The translations under genes and the position numbers were made by a program. A stretch of DNA of 64,000 bases from Tolypothrix bouteillei VB521301 (GTDB lineage Bacteria > Cyanobacteriota > Cyanobacteriia > Cyanobacteriales > Nostocaceae), in contig NZ_JHEG04000001.1 of assembly GCF_000760695.4 (NCBI RefSeq), positions 2,375,512 to 2,439,511 of the forward strand, written 5' to 3'. The notes below the pieces were generated by a model, which did no database searches, was not told the DNA's origin, and saw nothing but the letters and a program-made list of their open reading frames with translations. This document shows, one piece after another, positions 10,558 to 19,375 of this stretch. Each line of letters begins with the position of its first letter. Position 1 is the first letter of the stretch.

Positions 10558-10650
10558 CGTCTCATGAGGTACACCCCCCTCTTTCCCCCCTTGGTAAGGA
10601 GGGAAAGAGGGGGGTAATTTTTATACTTCACCAGGTTGAAATTTGCTGTA
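10558..10650. repeat. MITE-like hairpin element, copy B (diverged)
   Basis: Same family as 3825-3931 and 58560-58667: ATGAGGTACA, C-tract, short loop, G-tract, GGGGGGTAATTTT and a GCTGTA right end. The left end is diverged and lacks TACAGC, so this copy is older or truncated. Confidence 0.75.
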
Positions 10651-10679
10651 CCTATCTCCCCAATATTGGGTAAGCAAGT

Positions 10680-10859
10680 TACTCCCTTTCCGCCATAAGA
10701 CTACCGATCTTCTTCTCCTCTTTCCTCTGTGTCCTCTGCGCCTCTGCGGTTCATTTAATTAAGAAATCTTCGAGCGCGAAGGGAGTAGGCGAGCTTCCAT
10801 ATTCCGCTAACCAATGTGCGATCGCCCACCAATTACCCTTTCTTGTGCTTGAGCATAAT
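10680..10859. other. spacer with generic cyanobacterial repeat text
   Basis: It includes the low-complexity stretch CCTCTGTGTCCTCTGCGCC near 10720, a motif I associate with intergenic regions of many cyanobacterial genomes, and one HIP1 core near 10820. No gene seen. Confidence 0.4.
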
Positions 10860-11012
10860 TTAAGAAGAACGCCAATTCTCGATTTGCAAACTAGGTACTC
10901 TTTGAAATTCTCTCTCGTTAGATGTTACAAGAATGTGATTATAAGTTAGTGCTGTTGCTGCGATCGGTACATCATATGCACATTCTTGACTATCCCACGT
11001 TTGCATTTGCAT
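10860..11012 (-). pseudogene. PIN-domain (VapC-type) toxin tail fused to antitoxin-like fragment
   Basis: The minus strand encodes a 50-residue frame. From about 10981 down to the stop at 10860 it reads AYDVPIAATALTYNHILVTS and then NEREFQRVPSLQIENW, a typical PIN-domain C-terminus (the conserved Asp, then the VTxNxREF block). The first ten codons, MQTWDSQE and its flank, are instead identical in sequence and frame to the middle of the protein encoded at 18427-18846. The N-terminal PIN residues are missing, so no active nuclease can be made. The likely history is a deletion joining an antitoxin gene to the tail of its neighbouring toxin gene. The frame ends against the stop of the large kinase gene. 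Confidence 0.75.
10982..11011. repeat. 30-nt exact repeat, copy 1
   Basis: Identical to 18648-18677, where it lies inside the coding sequence of the HNH-partner protein. It directly abuts the stop codon of the 1588-residue kinase gene. Confidence 0.9.
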
Positions 11013-14000
11013 TAGTAATGTGTTTCTACAAATGAGTTACTGTGTGTAAGTATGACTACAGCTTGAACTAACCGTTCTGGCTCAAGTGGCTTTGTGACGT
11101 GCCCTTGATAACCGCTAGCTATGGCTTGCTGGCGATCTGTTTCTCTGGCAAAAGCTGTCAATGCGATCGCAGGAATCTGTCCCCCTTGTTCGGGAGGCAA
11201 ACTACGAACCTGTTGGATCAAAGTGTAGCCGTCAACTTCGGGCATTCCAATATCGCTAACTAACACATCGGGTTGAAAGGTTGCTAAATTTGCCAGTACC
11301 TCTGTGGTAGAGGCAACCATCAAAACCTCTGCTCCATATTGGGTAAGTAATACAGTTAATAGTTCGCGGGCATCCGGTTCATCATCAACGGCAAGGACTC
11401 GAATTCCTGTCAGATCGAGTTCTGGTTGGGGCAATTCGTCTAGCTGCTGCATTTTTGGTTCAATATTCAGCAACGGGAACTCGATGGTAAACGCTGCTCC
11501 TAATCCTTCACCAGGACTACCAGCCGCGATCGTGCCACCGTGAGCCTCAACCAATTGACGCACAATTGCCAAGCCCAGCCCCAATCCTCCATACTTGCGC
11601 GTAATCGAAGCATCCTCTTGCCGAAACGATTCAAAGATGTGGGGCAGAAAGTCCGAGCTGATGCCAATTCCCGTGTCTTTCACGGTAAGTTGTGCCCGAT
11701 CGCCAATCCGCTCCAATACAATGTCTATCCGTCCCCCGTTAGGCGTGAATTTAATCGCATTGGACAACAGGTTCCAGACAATTTGCTGCAGGCGAGCGGT
11801 ATCACCAAACACTTGCCCGATGTTGGGCAATACGGTATGCAGGGTGATGGACTTTGCAACGGCAGCAACTTTGACGGTTTCGATCGCCGCTTCAATCGCA
11901 AAGGATAGATTGACAGAAGCCATATTCAAGCTGAGTTTGCCACGTAGAATCTTGGCAACATCGAGCAAGTCATCAATGAGTTGTGTCTGTAATCTGACAT
12001 TCCGCTCGATTGTGGCTAGGGCTTCAGCCGTTTTAGCCTCGTCCAACTTGCGAGATTGCAGGAGCTTTGTCCAGCCTAGAATTGGGTTTAGCGGCGATCT
12101 CAATTCATGGGACAGCACCGCCAAAAATTCATCCTTAATCCGATTAGCGCGTTCGGCTTCGGCTCTGGCAGCTTGTTCGCGTTGCAGCAATTGTTCCCGC
12201 TCTGCCTCAGCCCGCTTTTTTTCTGTAATGTTGAGAACGGTACCGATAAAGCGAACCACAACTCCATCTGAGTTGAACAATGCTTTTCCCTTCGCTGCAA
12301 CCCATCGTTCGATGCCATCTTCAAGTCCCACAGTGCGGTACTCAATATCGTAATCGCCGCCGCTTTCGGGATTGAACGATCGCAGCACAACTTGATGAGT
12401 GCGATCGCGATCCTCTGGATGCAACCCTGCTAGGAAAACGTCCCAGGTAATTTCAGCACTAGGTGGTAGCCCAAACATCGCTTTGCACCGCTCGTCCCAC
12501 TTCAAGACTTTGGTGATGGGGTTAAAATCCCACGTTCCGAGTTCGGCTGACGCCATTGCCAGACGCAAGCGGTTCTCACTTTCATGCAGGGCGGCTTCTA
12601 CTTGTTTGCGATCGCTAATATCCTCAAACAAAATGGCAACTTTTCGACTTTCTGGCGCTCCAATCCGAAAAGAAGAAACACCGAACCACCGATTCAATGC
12701 TTCGGAGTAGTTTTCATAGCGAACGGGTTCCCCGGTCAGCACAACATTGCCATAGAGATCGATCCAGTACTGTTCCAGTTGTGGGTGCAGTTCGCGGGCA
12801 GTTTTGCCTTGTGCGTCTTTCAGACCGGAGTGTTTCTCAAAAACTGAGTTGATTTCTAACAAACGGTAATCGATTGGCGTGTTCTGCTCGTCAAACAGCA
12901 CTTCAGCAACGCAAAAGCCTTCATTCATCGATTCAAACAAAGTGCGATAACGTTCTTCAGAAACACGCAAGGCTTCCTCAGCTTGTTTGCGATCGCTAAT
13001 ATCAATCACAGAACCGATATAACCTCTGAACTCGCCATCTTCCCCAAACCAGGGATTGGCCGCATCGATCGCCCAGCAATATACACCGTCTTGGCGGCGC
13101 AACCGATATTCCAATCGAAACGCTTCACGGCGTTCATTTGCCCTCAAAAAAATATGTTTGGAAGATTCACGGTCTTGGGGATGTAACGCATCGAGCCAGC
13201 CAAATCCCAGACCGGTCTCCTCGGTTCGAGCGGTGAAGTCGTACCAACTCTGATTGAGATAGGTACAGTAACCTGTAGGATCGGTTACCCAAATCATGAC
13301 AGGAGCGTTATCCGCCATGTCACGGAATCGTTTTTCGCTGGCTTGTAGGGCGGCTTCTACCTGTTTGCGCTCGGAAATATCCATATTTACCCCAGTCATC
13401 TTGACTGGATTGCCGATGGTGTCATAGAACACGCGTCCCAGACCCAATGCCCAGCGCATTGTTCCATCGGGCTTAATAAAGCGGAACTCAATGTTGTAGT
13501 CTTCCCGTTCATACTGAGCGCAATGAATAGCTTGCTCAATCCAAGGCAGATCGTCGGGATGAATCATTGCCCTGACGGTTTCATACTGCCCATCAAAACT
13601 ACCGGGAGCCATGCCAAACAGGCGTTCTAAATTAGTAGACCAGTTGACCTTACCCGTCTGAATGTCCCAATCCCAACTACCCATCTGAGCGGCTGCCATT
13701 GCCAGGTCAAGCCGTTCCTGGTTTTGTTGCAGGGCAATTTCGGTTTGCTGATGGTTAATAATTTCATTCAACAGCCTTGCTTCTAATTGCTTCTGGTTAT
13801 CGATATTCGTAATCGTGCCAATCCAGCCTGTAATCTGTTCCTGATTATCTCGCGTTGGTACAGCTCGGCAGATAAACCACTGATACTCGCCATCCCAACG
13901 GCGAAAGCGGCATTCAATTTCAAATGATTCTCCATTCGCGATCGCCTCGTGCCATTTTATCAAGACGCGATCGCGTTCATCGGGGTGAACTGCGTTAGCT

Positions 14001-15778
14001 CTCGCCATGCCTATCGACTCCGCTTCACTCAACCCCGTGTATTCGTACCAGCGTTGATTCCGATAGTTAACAATTCCGGTTGCATCAGCCGTCCAAATCA
14101 TTTGGGGCATAGCTTCGGCTAACTCTCGGTACCGCTGTTGGCTGGCTTTGAGAGCGGCAGCATCTTGATTCCGGTCTGTGATATCTAAAAAAGCTCCGAT
14201 GACACTCCTGACTTGATTGCGATCGCTCCTTAGGGGAGTTGCATTGCATAGAAGCTGGCGCAGTCTGCCGTCGGGTAGCAGAATGTCAAACTCTACATCG
14301 CGCACTTCTACACCCAAGCAGCCAGCTACTTGCATCGGCAAATTCTCAGGGGGGATTTCCTGTCCATCTTGGAAGGTTCGATAGGTCGGTTGCTCACTGG
14401 CTGGCGCACTCTTCGAGATATTTTTACCAGGCTCGACACCGAGCAAGTGCCGAAGGTAGGCATTGCTTTGCATTTGAGTACACGCTGAATCGGTAGCGAT
14501 CGCAATCCCTACCGGAATCATGTCCAACAGCGTTTGCACTTCGGATACCCGATTGGTTAACTCCTGGTTGAGTTGTTGAATGGCGGCTTCCGCTTGTTTT
14601 TGCTGGCTTAAATCGATAGCGAATGCGACGTGTTCACCAGTGCCATCTATCCACTGCGTGCTGCTAATCCAGATTGGGAGGCGCGTTCCATCACGGCGGA
14701 GCAGTTCCTTTTCCACAGGTGGAGCAAAGCCCTGCTCCTGTATCTGTGCCATCGCCCGGTCTGTTTGTTCGGAGTACTCCGGCGGGATGAAGCTACGCCA
14801 GTTTATCTCCTGTTGCTCAAACTCTTCCCGCGTTAGCCCGTACAGGTGCAGCATGGCGTTGTTAATCACCTTCACCTTACCGTCTGCGCTGCCAATGCCA
14901 ATGCCGATTGGAGCCGTGTCAATCAGCCGCTGTAAGTAATTCTGCTGCTGTTGTAGGTCTGCTATCGTCTGGCTCAACTCTAACTCCAACCGCTTGCGAT
15001 CGGTGACATCACGCCAGGAGGCAACAAAGCCATCATTCAACTTGGTCGCCCGAATATCAAACACCCGCCCTAACCGCTGCTCACCTCCATAGGTGTCCTC
15101 GTAGATTAGCGAGTCTTTGATTAAGGGTTCTCCCGTTTCAACCAATTGACAATACTCGTCAAACAGACCCAATTCGCGATGTCCCGGCAGCATTTCACAT
15201 AAGCCTCGACCGATCTGCATCTCTTTGGGCATACGGTTGTTTTCACACGCCGCCCCATTGAGATAATCAATGCGAAAGTCTAAAATTTGCCCTGACTCAT
15301 TTCGCATGGCTGAGAAGATGCCAAAGCAGTCTAGCATATTCTCAACCGATGTTTGAAACTGCTCCTGGCTGCGTTGCAGTTTCCGTTGTAACTCCGCATT
15401 TTCGATAGCACTCCGCATCGCCAGACGCAAATCGTCAGGAGTTATCCGATCTCTGACCAGATAATCTGCCGCTCCATTCTTGAACGCATGGACGGCAGTC
15501 TTCGTGTCTCCACTGCCAATTACGACGATCGGCGGGCAGCGATCGCCCATTTGTTCCTTCAGTTGACGAAGCAGATTGATGCTCTTGGCATGGGGAAATT
15601 GAATTTCTAGGAGAATGCCATCAATCTGCTGTAATTGAGACAGTGGCAGAATCGGGATGTGGTACTGCTTTGTGAGAACTTTGTATGCAACATTCCGATC
15701 CTGCTGTAATTGCTGCTTATAGTTGTTATCGTTCTTGTTAGAGTCAGCAATCACAAGAACAGTCCGATAAGTTGACAT
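11012..15778 (-). CDS. giant hybrid histidine kinase with eight PAS domains
   Basis: A 1588-residue protein. Residues 1-125 form a receiver-like domain in which the phosphoacceptor position is Glu (E58 in ILLEIQFP), so it cannot be phosphorylated in the usual way. Eight PAS domains follow at about 130-265, 280-395, 405-540, 545-665, 680-800, 810-930, 940-1050 and 1065-1185, most ending in a DISDRKQ-like linker. Then come HisKA with H1224 in LSHELRSPLNP, HATPase_c with KDTGIGI and GLGLGLAIV, and a C-terminal receiver with D1509 in VLVSDIGMP. No membrane segment is visible. The start is the ATG at 15776-15778. Such PAS arrays usually sense redox, light or small ligands, but none can be named here. 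Confidence 0.92.
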   Translation of the reverse strand: MSTYRTVLVIADSNKNDNNYKQQLQQDRNVAYKVLTKQYHIPILPLSQLQQIDGILLEIQFPHAKSINLLRQLKEQMGDRCPPIVVIGSGDTKTAVHAFKNGAADYLVRDRITPDDLRLAMRSAIENAELQRKLQRSQEQFQTSVENMLDCFGIFSAMRNESGQILDFRIDYLNGAACENNRMPKEMQIGRGLCEMLPGHRELGLFDEYCQLVETGEPLIKDSLIYEDTYGGEQRLGRVFDIRATKLNDGFVASWRDVTDRKRLELELSQTIADLQQQQNYLQRLIDTAPIGIGIGSADGKVKVINNAMLHLYGLTREEFEQQEINWRSFIPPEYSEQTDRAMAQIQEQGFAPPVEKELLRRDGTRLPIWISSTQWIDGTGEHVAFAIDLSQQKQAEAAIQQLNQELTNRVSEVQTLLDMIPVGIAIATDSACTQMQSNAYLRHLLGVEPGKNISKSAPASEQPTYRTFQDGQEIPPENLPMQVAGCLGVEVRDVEFDILLPDGRLRQLLCNATPLRSDRNQVRSVIGAFLDITDRNQDAAALKASQQRYRELAEAMPQMIWTADATGIVNYRNQRWYEYTGLSEAESIGMARANAVHPDERDRVLIKWHEAIANGESFEIECRFRRWDGEYQWFICRAVPTRDNQEQITGWIGTITNIDNQKQLEARLLNEIINHQQTEIALQQNQERLDLAMAAAQMGSWDWDIQTGKVNWSTNLERLFGMAPGSFDGQYETVRAMIHPDDLPWIEQAIHCAQYEREDYNIEFRFIKPDGTMRWALGLGRVFYDTIGNPVKMTGVNMDISERKQVEAALQASEKRFRDMADNAPVMIWVTDPTGYCTYLNQSWYDFTARTEETGLGFGWLDALHPQDRESSKHIFLRANERREAFRLEYRLRRQDGVYCWAIDAANPWFGEDGEFRGYIGSVIDISDRKQAEEALRVSEERYRTLFESMNEGFCVAEVLFDEQNTPIDYRLLEINSVFEKHSGLKDAQGKTARELHPQLEQYWIDLYGNVVLTGEPVRYENYSEALNRWFGVSSFRIGAPESRKVAILFEDISDRKQVEAALHESENRLRLAMASAELGTWDFNPITKVLKWDERCKAMFGLPPSAEITWDVFLAGLHPEDRDRTHQVVLRSFNPESGGDYDIEYRTVGLEDGIERWVAAKGKALFNSDGVVVRFIGTVLNITEKKRAEAEREQLLQREQAARAEAERANRIKDEFLAVLSHELRSPLNPILGWTKLLQSRKLDEAKTAEALATIERNVRLQTQLIDDLLDVAKILRGKLSLNMASVNLSFAIEAAIETVKVAAVAKSITLHTVLPNIGQVFGDTARLQQIVWNLLSNAIKFTPNGGRIDIVLERIGDRAQLTVKDTGIGISSDFLPHIFESFRQEDASITRKYGGLGLGLAIVRQLVEAHGGTIAAGSPGEGLGAAFTIEFPLLNIEPKMQQLDELPQPELDLTGIRVLAVDDEPDARELLTVLLTQYGAEVLMVASTTEVLANLATFQPDVLVSDIGMPEVDGYTLIQQVRSLPPEQGGQIPAIALTAFARETDRQQAIASGYQGHVTKPLEPERLVQAVVILTHSNSFVETHY

Positions 15779-16400
15779 ACTTAAGATCCAAAATTACATA
15801 GATAACAGATTGGCTTGCGTCCAATCTTGCTTGCTTTTAGGCATAAAAAACTCCTGTAGATGCTTGTGTGTACACCTATAGGAAAATTCTACAACTTTTT
15901 TATGAATTCTACAGGATTCCTATTTGATTTTTAAAATACACGTAGGTAGGTCTATACCGCACAAAAGCTTTTATGTAATGGGCAATGCCCGCACTACAAT
16001 AATTAAATGTTTTCACAAATCAGATAGGATTGCTATACGACTTTTTTGTGACTCCACAAATGCTGTAGGATCGCAAACAAAGTCGTATAATTTTATCACC
16101 TTAAACCATTATTTTATCGTTACCACTTCAGCACTTTGGCTCAAAACCTTACAAATGACACTTGAGCAATGACAAATGACGATTCTGACTAGTCAACTTT
16201 CATTGTACTGACTTACTTACCTTTCTAAAAAATATTTATTCCACGAGCTTTTATTAATGGTTGAATAATTTGTCTTTCCTTTCTGGATTTGTTTAACATA
16301 ACTTTATTGATTCGCGCCTACTTAACTTAAACTCACCATTATTGCAACAAATGGTAGGAGCATCCCAAAGAGTGCCAATTGCCCTCAAAATGGAATTCAC
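15779..16400. promoter_or_regulatory. upstream region of giant kinase, with dyad motifs
   Basis: Upstream of the kinase start are related short dyads: CCTGTAGA at 15853-15860, the palindrome CCTATAGG near 15876, TTCTACAA near 15887 and TCTACAGG at 15908-15915. They could be operators for a dimeric regulator; this is inference. A GGGCAATGCCCGC motif occurs near 15980. I see no convincing gene in the rest. Confidence 0.35.
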
Positions 16401-16404
16401 CGAC

Positions 16405-16565
16405 GGCAGGCGCTATCTCCTTACCGAGACGCTACGCGAACAACGGGGGGCTTTGGGGTCCCCACGAAGTGGGGTTGGGGGGAAACCCTCCGAAGTTTGC
16501 TATTGGGGAGACAGTGCGTTGCGGAGAGCAGCTCCGTGCGGGGGTTCGCTCCCCAAATGGTAATA
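16405..16565. repeat. palindromic interspersed repeat cluster
   Basis: It contains TATCTCCTTACCGAGACGCT, also present with one change at 40789-40808, then nested palindromes such as GGGGTCCCCACGAAGTGGGG and GGGGAG/CTCCCC pairs. Short frames through it have repeat-like, biased composition and I do not call them genes. Confidence 0.65.
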
Positions 16566-16644
16566 TGGGAAGAGTATCTAGTTTTTAAATTACGGTCTTT
16601 CCTGGGCATTAGCTTGATTGGGAATCGTTCATGGAGTCAATCTG

Positions 16645-17232
16645 ATGTTAAACGTTAAACCTCGATTTGCAAGTTTTGCCGAGTATCTCCAATACAACGA
16701 TGATTCAGAAAAACTTTATGAACTCTTTAATGGAGAATTGATCGAAATGCCTCCAGAATCTGGCTTAAATATTCAAATTGCTAATCGGCTTTTTTTGGCT
16801 TTTGCCTTAATGCTAGGAACTGACAGAGTCAGAGGACAAGGACTAGAATTATAAGTCAGAGGTGAACCCAAAAACCGCTATCCAGACCTCACCATTATCC
16901 GAGAAGAACATATTCAACAACTATCAAAGCGTAACACCATTTGTCTTTCCATGTTACCCCCTCTATTAGTAATTGAAATAGTTAGTCCTGGAGATATCCA
17001 AAGAGAGAGAGACTCCATCGCCAAAAGAATACAATATCAAGATTGCCGCATTCCCGAATATTGGATAGTCAATCCCCAAACTCACACTATTTTAATCTTA
17101 GAACTTAGAGGAGATTCTTATATAGAAGTAGGTAATTTTAGCAATAATGATTTACTGCTATCCCCCGGATTTCGACAACAACTTAATCTAAAAGTTTCTG
17201 AGGTTTTTGGTAAAGATAAGGTGGATGAATAA
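16645..17232 (+). pseudogene. Uma2-family (DUF820) endonuclease with in-frame TAA
   Basis: Starting at ATG 16645, the frame reads as an Uma2-family PD-(D/E)XK protein: LYELFNGELIEMPPES, then LGTDRVRGQGLEL, then TAA at 16852-16854. The same frame continues as VRGEPKNRYPDLTII, LLVIEIVSPGD and CRIPEYWIVNPQTHTI to the stop at 17232. Only one codon breaks it; a CAA-to-TAA change is the simplest explanation. Family features present are the YPDL acidic residue, the E-I-V-S-P block and PEYWIVNP. The next frame is an XisH tail that starts right after the Uma2 stop, so the region has been rearranged. Function of Uma2 proteins is poorly known. Confidence 0.85.
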
Positions 17233-17432
17233 AAGCTTTGGATCAATACATTCTTTATCAAAATATAATGGAAGAAACAGAACCGGGAAGGCAACTATAT
17301 CTAGCAATTCGCAAAGCAACGTATCGGGAGATTTTTTCAGAACCCATTGGTAGCCTTGTTATCAAAAAAAATTCCCTTCACTTACTGATATTTGACCCGC
17401 AAAAGGAGACGATCGCTCAATGGATAGATTAG
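17229..17432 (+). pseudogene. truncated XisH-like protein (C-terminal half)
   Basis: The frame opening at 17229 encodes ALDQYILYQNIMEETEPG, LYLAIRKATYREIF and LHLLIFDPQKETIAQWID. This matches the C-terminal half of XisH (the Gly/Asp-Gln-Tyr, EEEPxRxLYLAI and final QWI blocks). The N-terminal half, which carries the nuclease-like core, is missing and is replaced by the end of an Uma2 gene. Its end overlaps the start of xisI by 13 bp, the usual xisH-xisI arrangement. XisH is a controlling factor for excision of the fdxN element in Anabaena, and related copies are widespread in Nostocales. This copy should be inactive. Confidence 0.8.
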
Positions 17433-17758
17433 ATGACTATCGCAAAATAATTCAGCGCATACTGACAGAGTATATGCAAATTCCCTATGCTTATGGAAAC
17501 TTGCAGTATAAACTGATAGTTAGCAGCGATCGCAATAGCTATTTGTTAATAACGATGGGGTGGGAAGACGATACTAGAGTTCATGGATGTCTGATTCACA
17601 TTGACATTTTTGACGACAAAATTTGGATTCAACGAGATGGAACTGAAGACGGCATTGCTAACGAGCTAATTGCTGCTGGAATTCCCATACCAGATATTGT
17701 TATTGGATTCCATCCTCCGGAACTTAGACCTTATACTAAATATGCTACCGCAATTTGA
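17420..17758 (+). CDS. xisI: XisI-like fdxN element excision controlling factor
   Basis: A complete 112-residue protein of the XisI family: N-terminal MDRLDDYRKIIQRILTEY, central GCLIHIDIFDDKIWIQRDGT and C-terminal IVIGFHPPELRPYT. In Anabaena, XisH and XisI are needed together with the recombinase XisF to excise the fdxN element during heterocyst development. Many genomes carry extra copies with no nearby element, and I see no XisF-type recombinase or element border here. Its partner XisH is truncated just upstream, so this copy is probably an orphan. Confidence 0.85.
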   Translation: MDRLDDYRKIIQRILTEYMQIPYAYGNLQYKLIVSSDRNSYLLITMGWEDDTRVHGCLIHIDIFDDKIWIQRDGTEDGIANELIAAGIPIPDIVIGFHPPELRPYTKYATAI

Positions 17759-17958
17759 GGAGATAGCAATTTAATTGCAACAAAAGTGCTACTTGGTTGC
17801 AAATAGCTTTCTTTAGAGCACTGTTTTCTAGTTAAGTTAGGTAGAAAAAAATAGAGCTACGTAAAAGTTGATAAACACGCTTAAACTCCTACAAATGTCC
17901 AAAGATAAATGACCAACGATCGTCCTGACTGGTGTACTTTAATTGTGATGAATTACTA

Positions 17959-17998
17959 AGTTTTGAGAACAAACTGTAACTTTTTCAACAATTCATCT
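17959..17998. repeat. 40-nt exact repeat, copy 2
   Basis: Identical to 5503-5542, the 3' end of the 805-residue hybrid kinase gene. Here it is a non-coding scar 7 bp from the end of the HNH gene. Confidence 0.9.
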
Positions 17999-18004
17999 TA
18001 AGAC

Positions 18005-18424
18005 TTATCTGGAGGGAGGATGCCAATTACTCTCAATCCACAATACTCTCGCCTCAGTTATGTACTCATTATTTAGTCGCAAAGCAATTACAGTTGCCCG
18101 ACCTGTGGGTGTGAGACCAGCAATATGAGTTCCACCATTTACCCAGCTAAAATGCTCTTGCCAAAATTGTTGCCTTGGATTAAATAACGGCACTAACTGA
18201 CTTGTTTGTGGGTCAATTGCATGAGTTTTTGCACCTTTAAATTCATTACAGCGATAACAGGAAGCTGCTAAATTGTCAGATTCATCTTTACCTCCAGCAG
18301 CTTTAGGCAAGATATGCTCCATTACCAAAGGCATACCAACTAAACGAGAATAAGTTTTGCAATACTCACAGCGAAACCCTGCCCTTGCTAAAACTTCAGA
18401 ACGAATTTTGTCAGGGATAGCCAT
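18005..18424 (-). CDS. HNH endonuclease
   Basis: A 139-residue protein with an HNH nuclease core and zinc-type cysteine pairs: C19 and C22 (CEYC), H37 in VMEHILPKA, then C56 and C59 (CYRCN) and N60/K64. HNH proteins cut DNA with one metal ion. This small stand-alone type is common in cyanobacteria, where it is often paired with a small upstream gene as here. The upstream gene (18427-18846) ends 2 bp before this start, so the two are co-transcribed. It could be a toxin-like or homing-like nuclease; the sequence does not tell which. Confidence 0.85.
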   Translation of the reverse strand: MAIPDKIRSEVLARAGFRCEYCKTYSRLVGMPLVMEHILPKAAGGKDESDNLAASCYRCNEFKGAKTHAIDPQTSQLVPLFNPRQQFWQEHFSWVNGGTHIAGLTPTGRATVIALRLNNEYITEARVLWIESNWHPPSR

Positions 18425-18426
18425 GA

Positions 18427-18846
18427 TTATTCGGGTAATTCATTTAAAGCAGGTACTCTGTGTCCTCGCCAACGGAGAACTGACCAAGCATAAGCTTTTT
18501 GTAACATCAAGCGATCGGCTGCTATCCTTAACTGGCTCAGTTCTTGACGTTCGCTAGGGGTAATTTCGCCATTTTGATTCTTCTCTAATAATTCTATATG
18601 GCGTTGTTGCTGTTCTAGATCCGTTTGACTTTGAGCAAGCACTAACAATTCTTGACTATCCCACGTTTGCATTTGCAAAAGTTCTGCCTGAATTTCTACT
18701 GGCGCATTGTCAGGTGTTGGGGGTAAGTTACTGGCAATGCTTTGAGCAGCCAGGACTTCCAAGGGTTGTTGGGTTGCCGAGGCGATACGAGCCAATTGTT
18801 GAAAAATGGCTTGTGGAAGTTCAACCGTGACTTTTTGCGTTGCCAT
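18427..18846 (-). CDS. small conserved protein, putative antitoxin-like partner of HNH endonuclease
   Basis: A 139-residue protein. Its N-terminus, KVTVELPQAIFQQLARIA, looks like a ribbon-helix-helix DNA-binding segment, and the rest is helical and Gln/Leu-rich (QAELLQMQTWDSQELLVLAQ). It is co-directional with the HNH gene, 2 bp apart. I infer a DNA-binding partner or antitoxin role from position and from the N-terminal fold only. Thirty bases of its coding sequence recur at 10982-11011 beside a PIN-domain remnant. Confidence 0.7.
   Translation of the reverse strand: MATQKVTVELPQAIFQQLARIASATQQPLEVLAAQSIASNLPPTPDNAPVEIQAELLQMQTWDSQELLVLAQSQTDLEQQQRHIELLEKNQNGEITPSERQELSQLRIAADRLMLQKAYAWSVLRWRGHRVPALNELPE
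18648..18677. repeat. 30-nt exact repeat, copy 2
   Basis: Inside the HNH-partner gene and identical to 10982-11011. Both copies are read in the same frame (MQTWDSQE). Confidence 0.9.
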
Positions 18847-19153
18847 TAGTTGCTGAATGTCGCGAGTTGTTTATACTTTCAATATTAGCGTTGATGTTTC
18901 TTTGTTATTGTCAGGCACAATAACTAGATTTGACTAGTTGTGCGATCGCTTTGTATGTCATGAAAGTTACCATCAACAGTAAAATATCTCAGTCACATCT
19001 AATGGTCTAAAAGGCGATCGCCTGATGCTTGGAAAAATCTGGGCGATCGCCCTTCTGAGCCATCGTCATTGTTTGAATCCGATTCCGTCAAATCTGAAAG
19101 TTGCTCTCTGATTGGTGTGCAATCGTTCTGGTTGCTTTGTTATATTCCATAAT
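18847..19153. other. intergenic spacer with HIP1 sites
   Basis: 307 bp between divergent gene pairs. It has several HIP1-like octamers (GGCGATCGCC near 19013, GGGCGATCGCCC near 19043), which form local palindromes. No gene seen. Promoters for both flanking modules must lie here but cannot be placed. Confidence 0.45.
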
Positions 19154-19375
19154 CTGCCTAAAAAAGTTAGAGAATTGAAACAGATGTTGTAGAAAGCAGG
19201 ATTTACACTGTTACCTAAAAGGGGTAAAGGTAGTCATTCCTACTGGATTCATCCACTTTTGCGAAATCCTGTAGTTCTGTCTGGCAAAGATGGCAAAGAT
19301 GCAAAACCTTACCAAGAAAAAGATGTAACAGCAGCACTAGAAGAACTAAAGCAGTCAGAGCAAGGGGATGAATAA
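19154..19375 (+). pseudogene. hicA: HicA toxin pseudogene (start lost, in-frame TAG)
   Basis: The frame reads PKKVRELKQML, TAG (19190-19192), then KAGFTLLPKRGKGSHSYWIH, VVLSGKDGKDAKPYQEKDV. This is a HicA mRNA interferase of normal length, including the catalytic His block GSHSYW. A single TAG interrupts the N-terminal helix (CAG to TAG is simplest), and the expected ATG position is CTG (19154). The stop TAA overlaps the HicB ATG (TAATG at 19373-19377), the normal hicAB junction. The toxin should therefore be dead while the antitoxin remains. Confidence 0.85.

Noticed and set aside
11595..12353. 252-codon plus-strand frame opposite the giant kinase
   Set aside because: It is antisense to well-conserved HisKA and PAS coding sequence, and its composition (Ser/Arg-rich) is that of a shadow frame.
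15924..16172. 82-codon plus-strand frame
   Set aside because: No family resemblance, no ribosome-binding site, and it runs through repeat-like DNA.
16342..16609. Short frames of about 60-75 codons on both strands
   Set aside because: They translate palindromic repeat DNA (GGGG/CCCC and GAGACGCTACGCG motifs).
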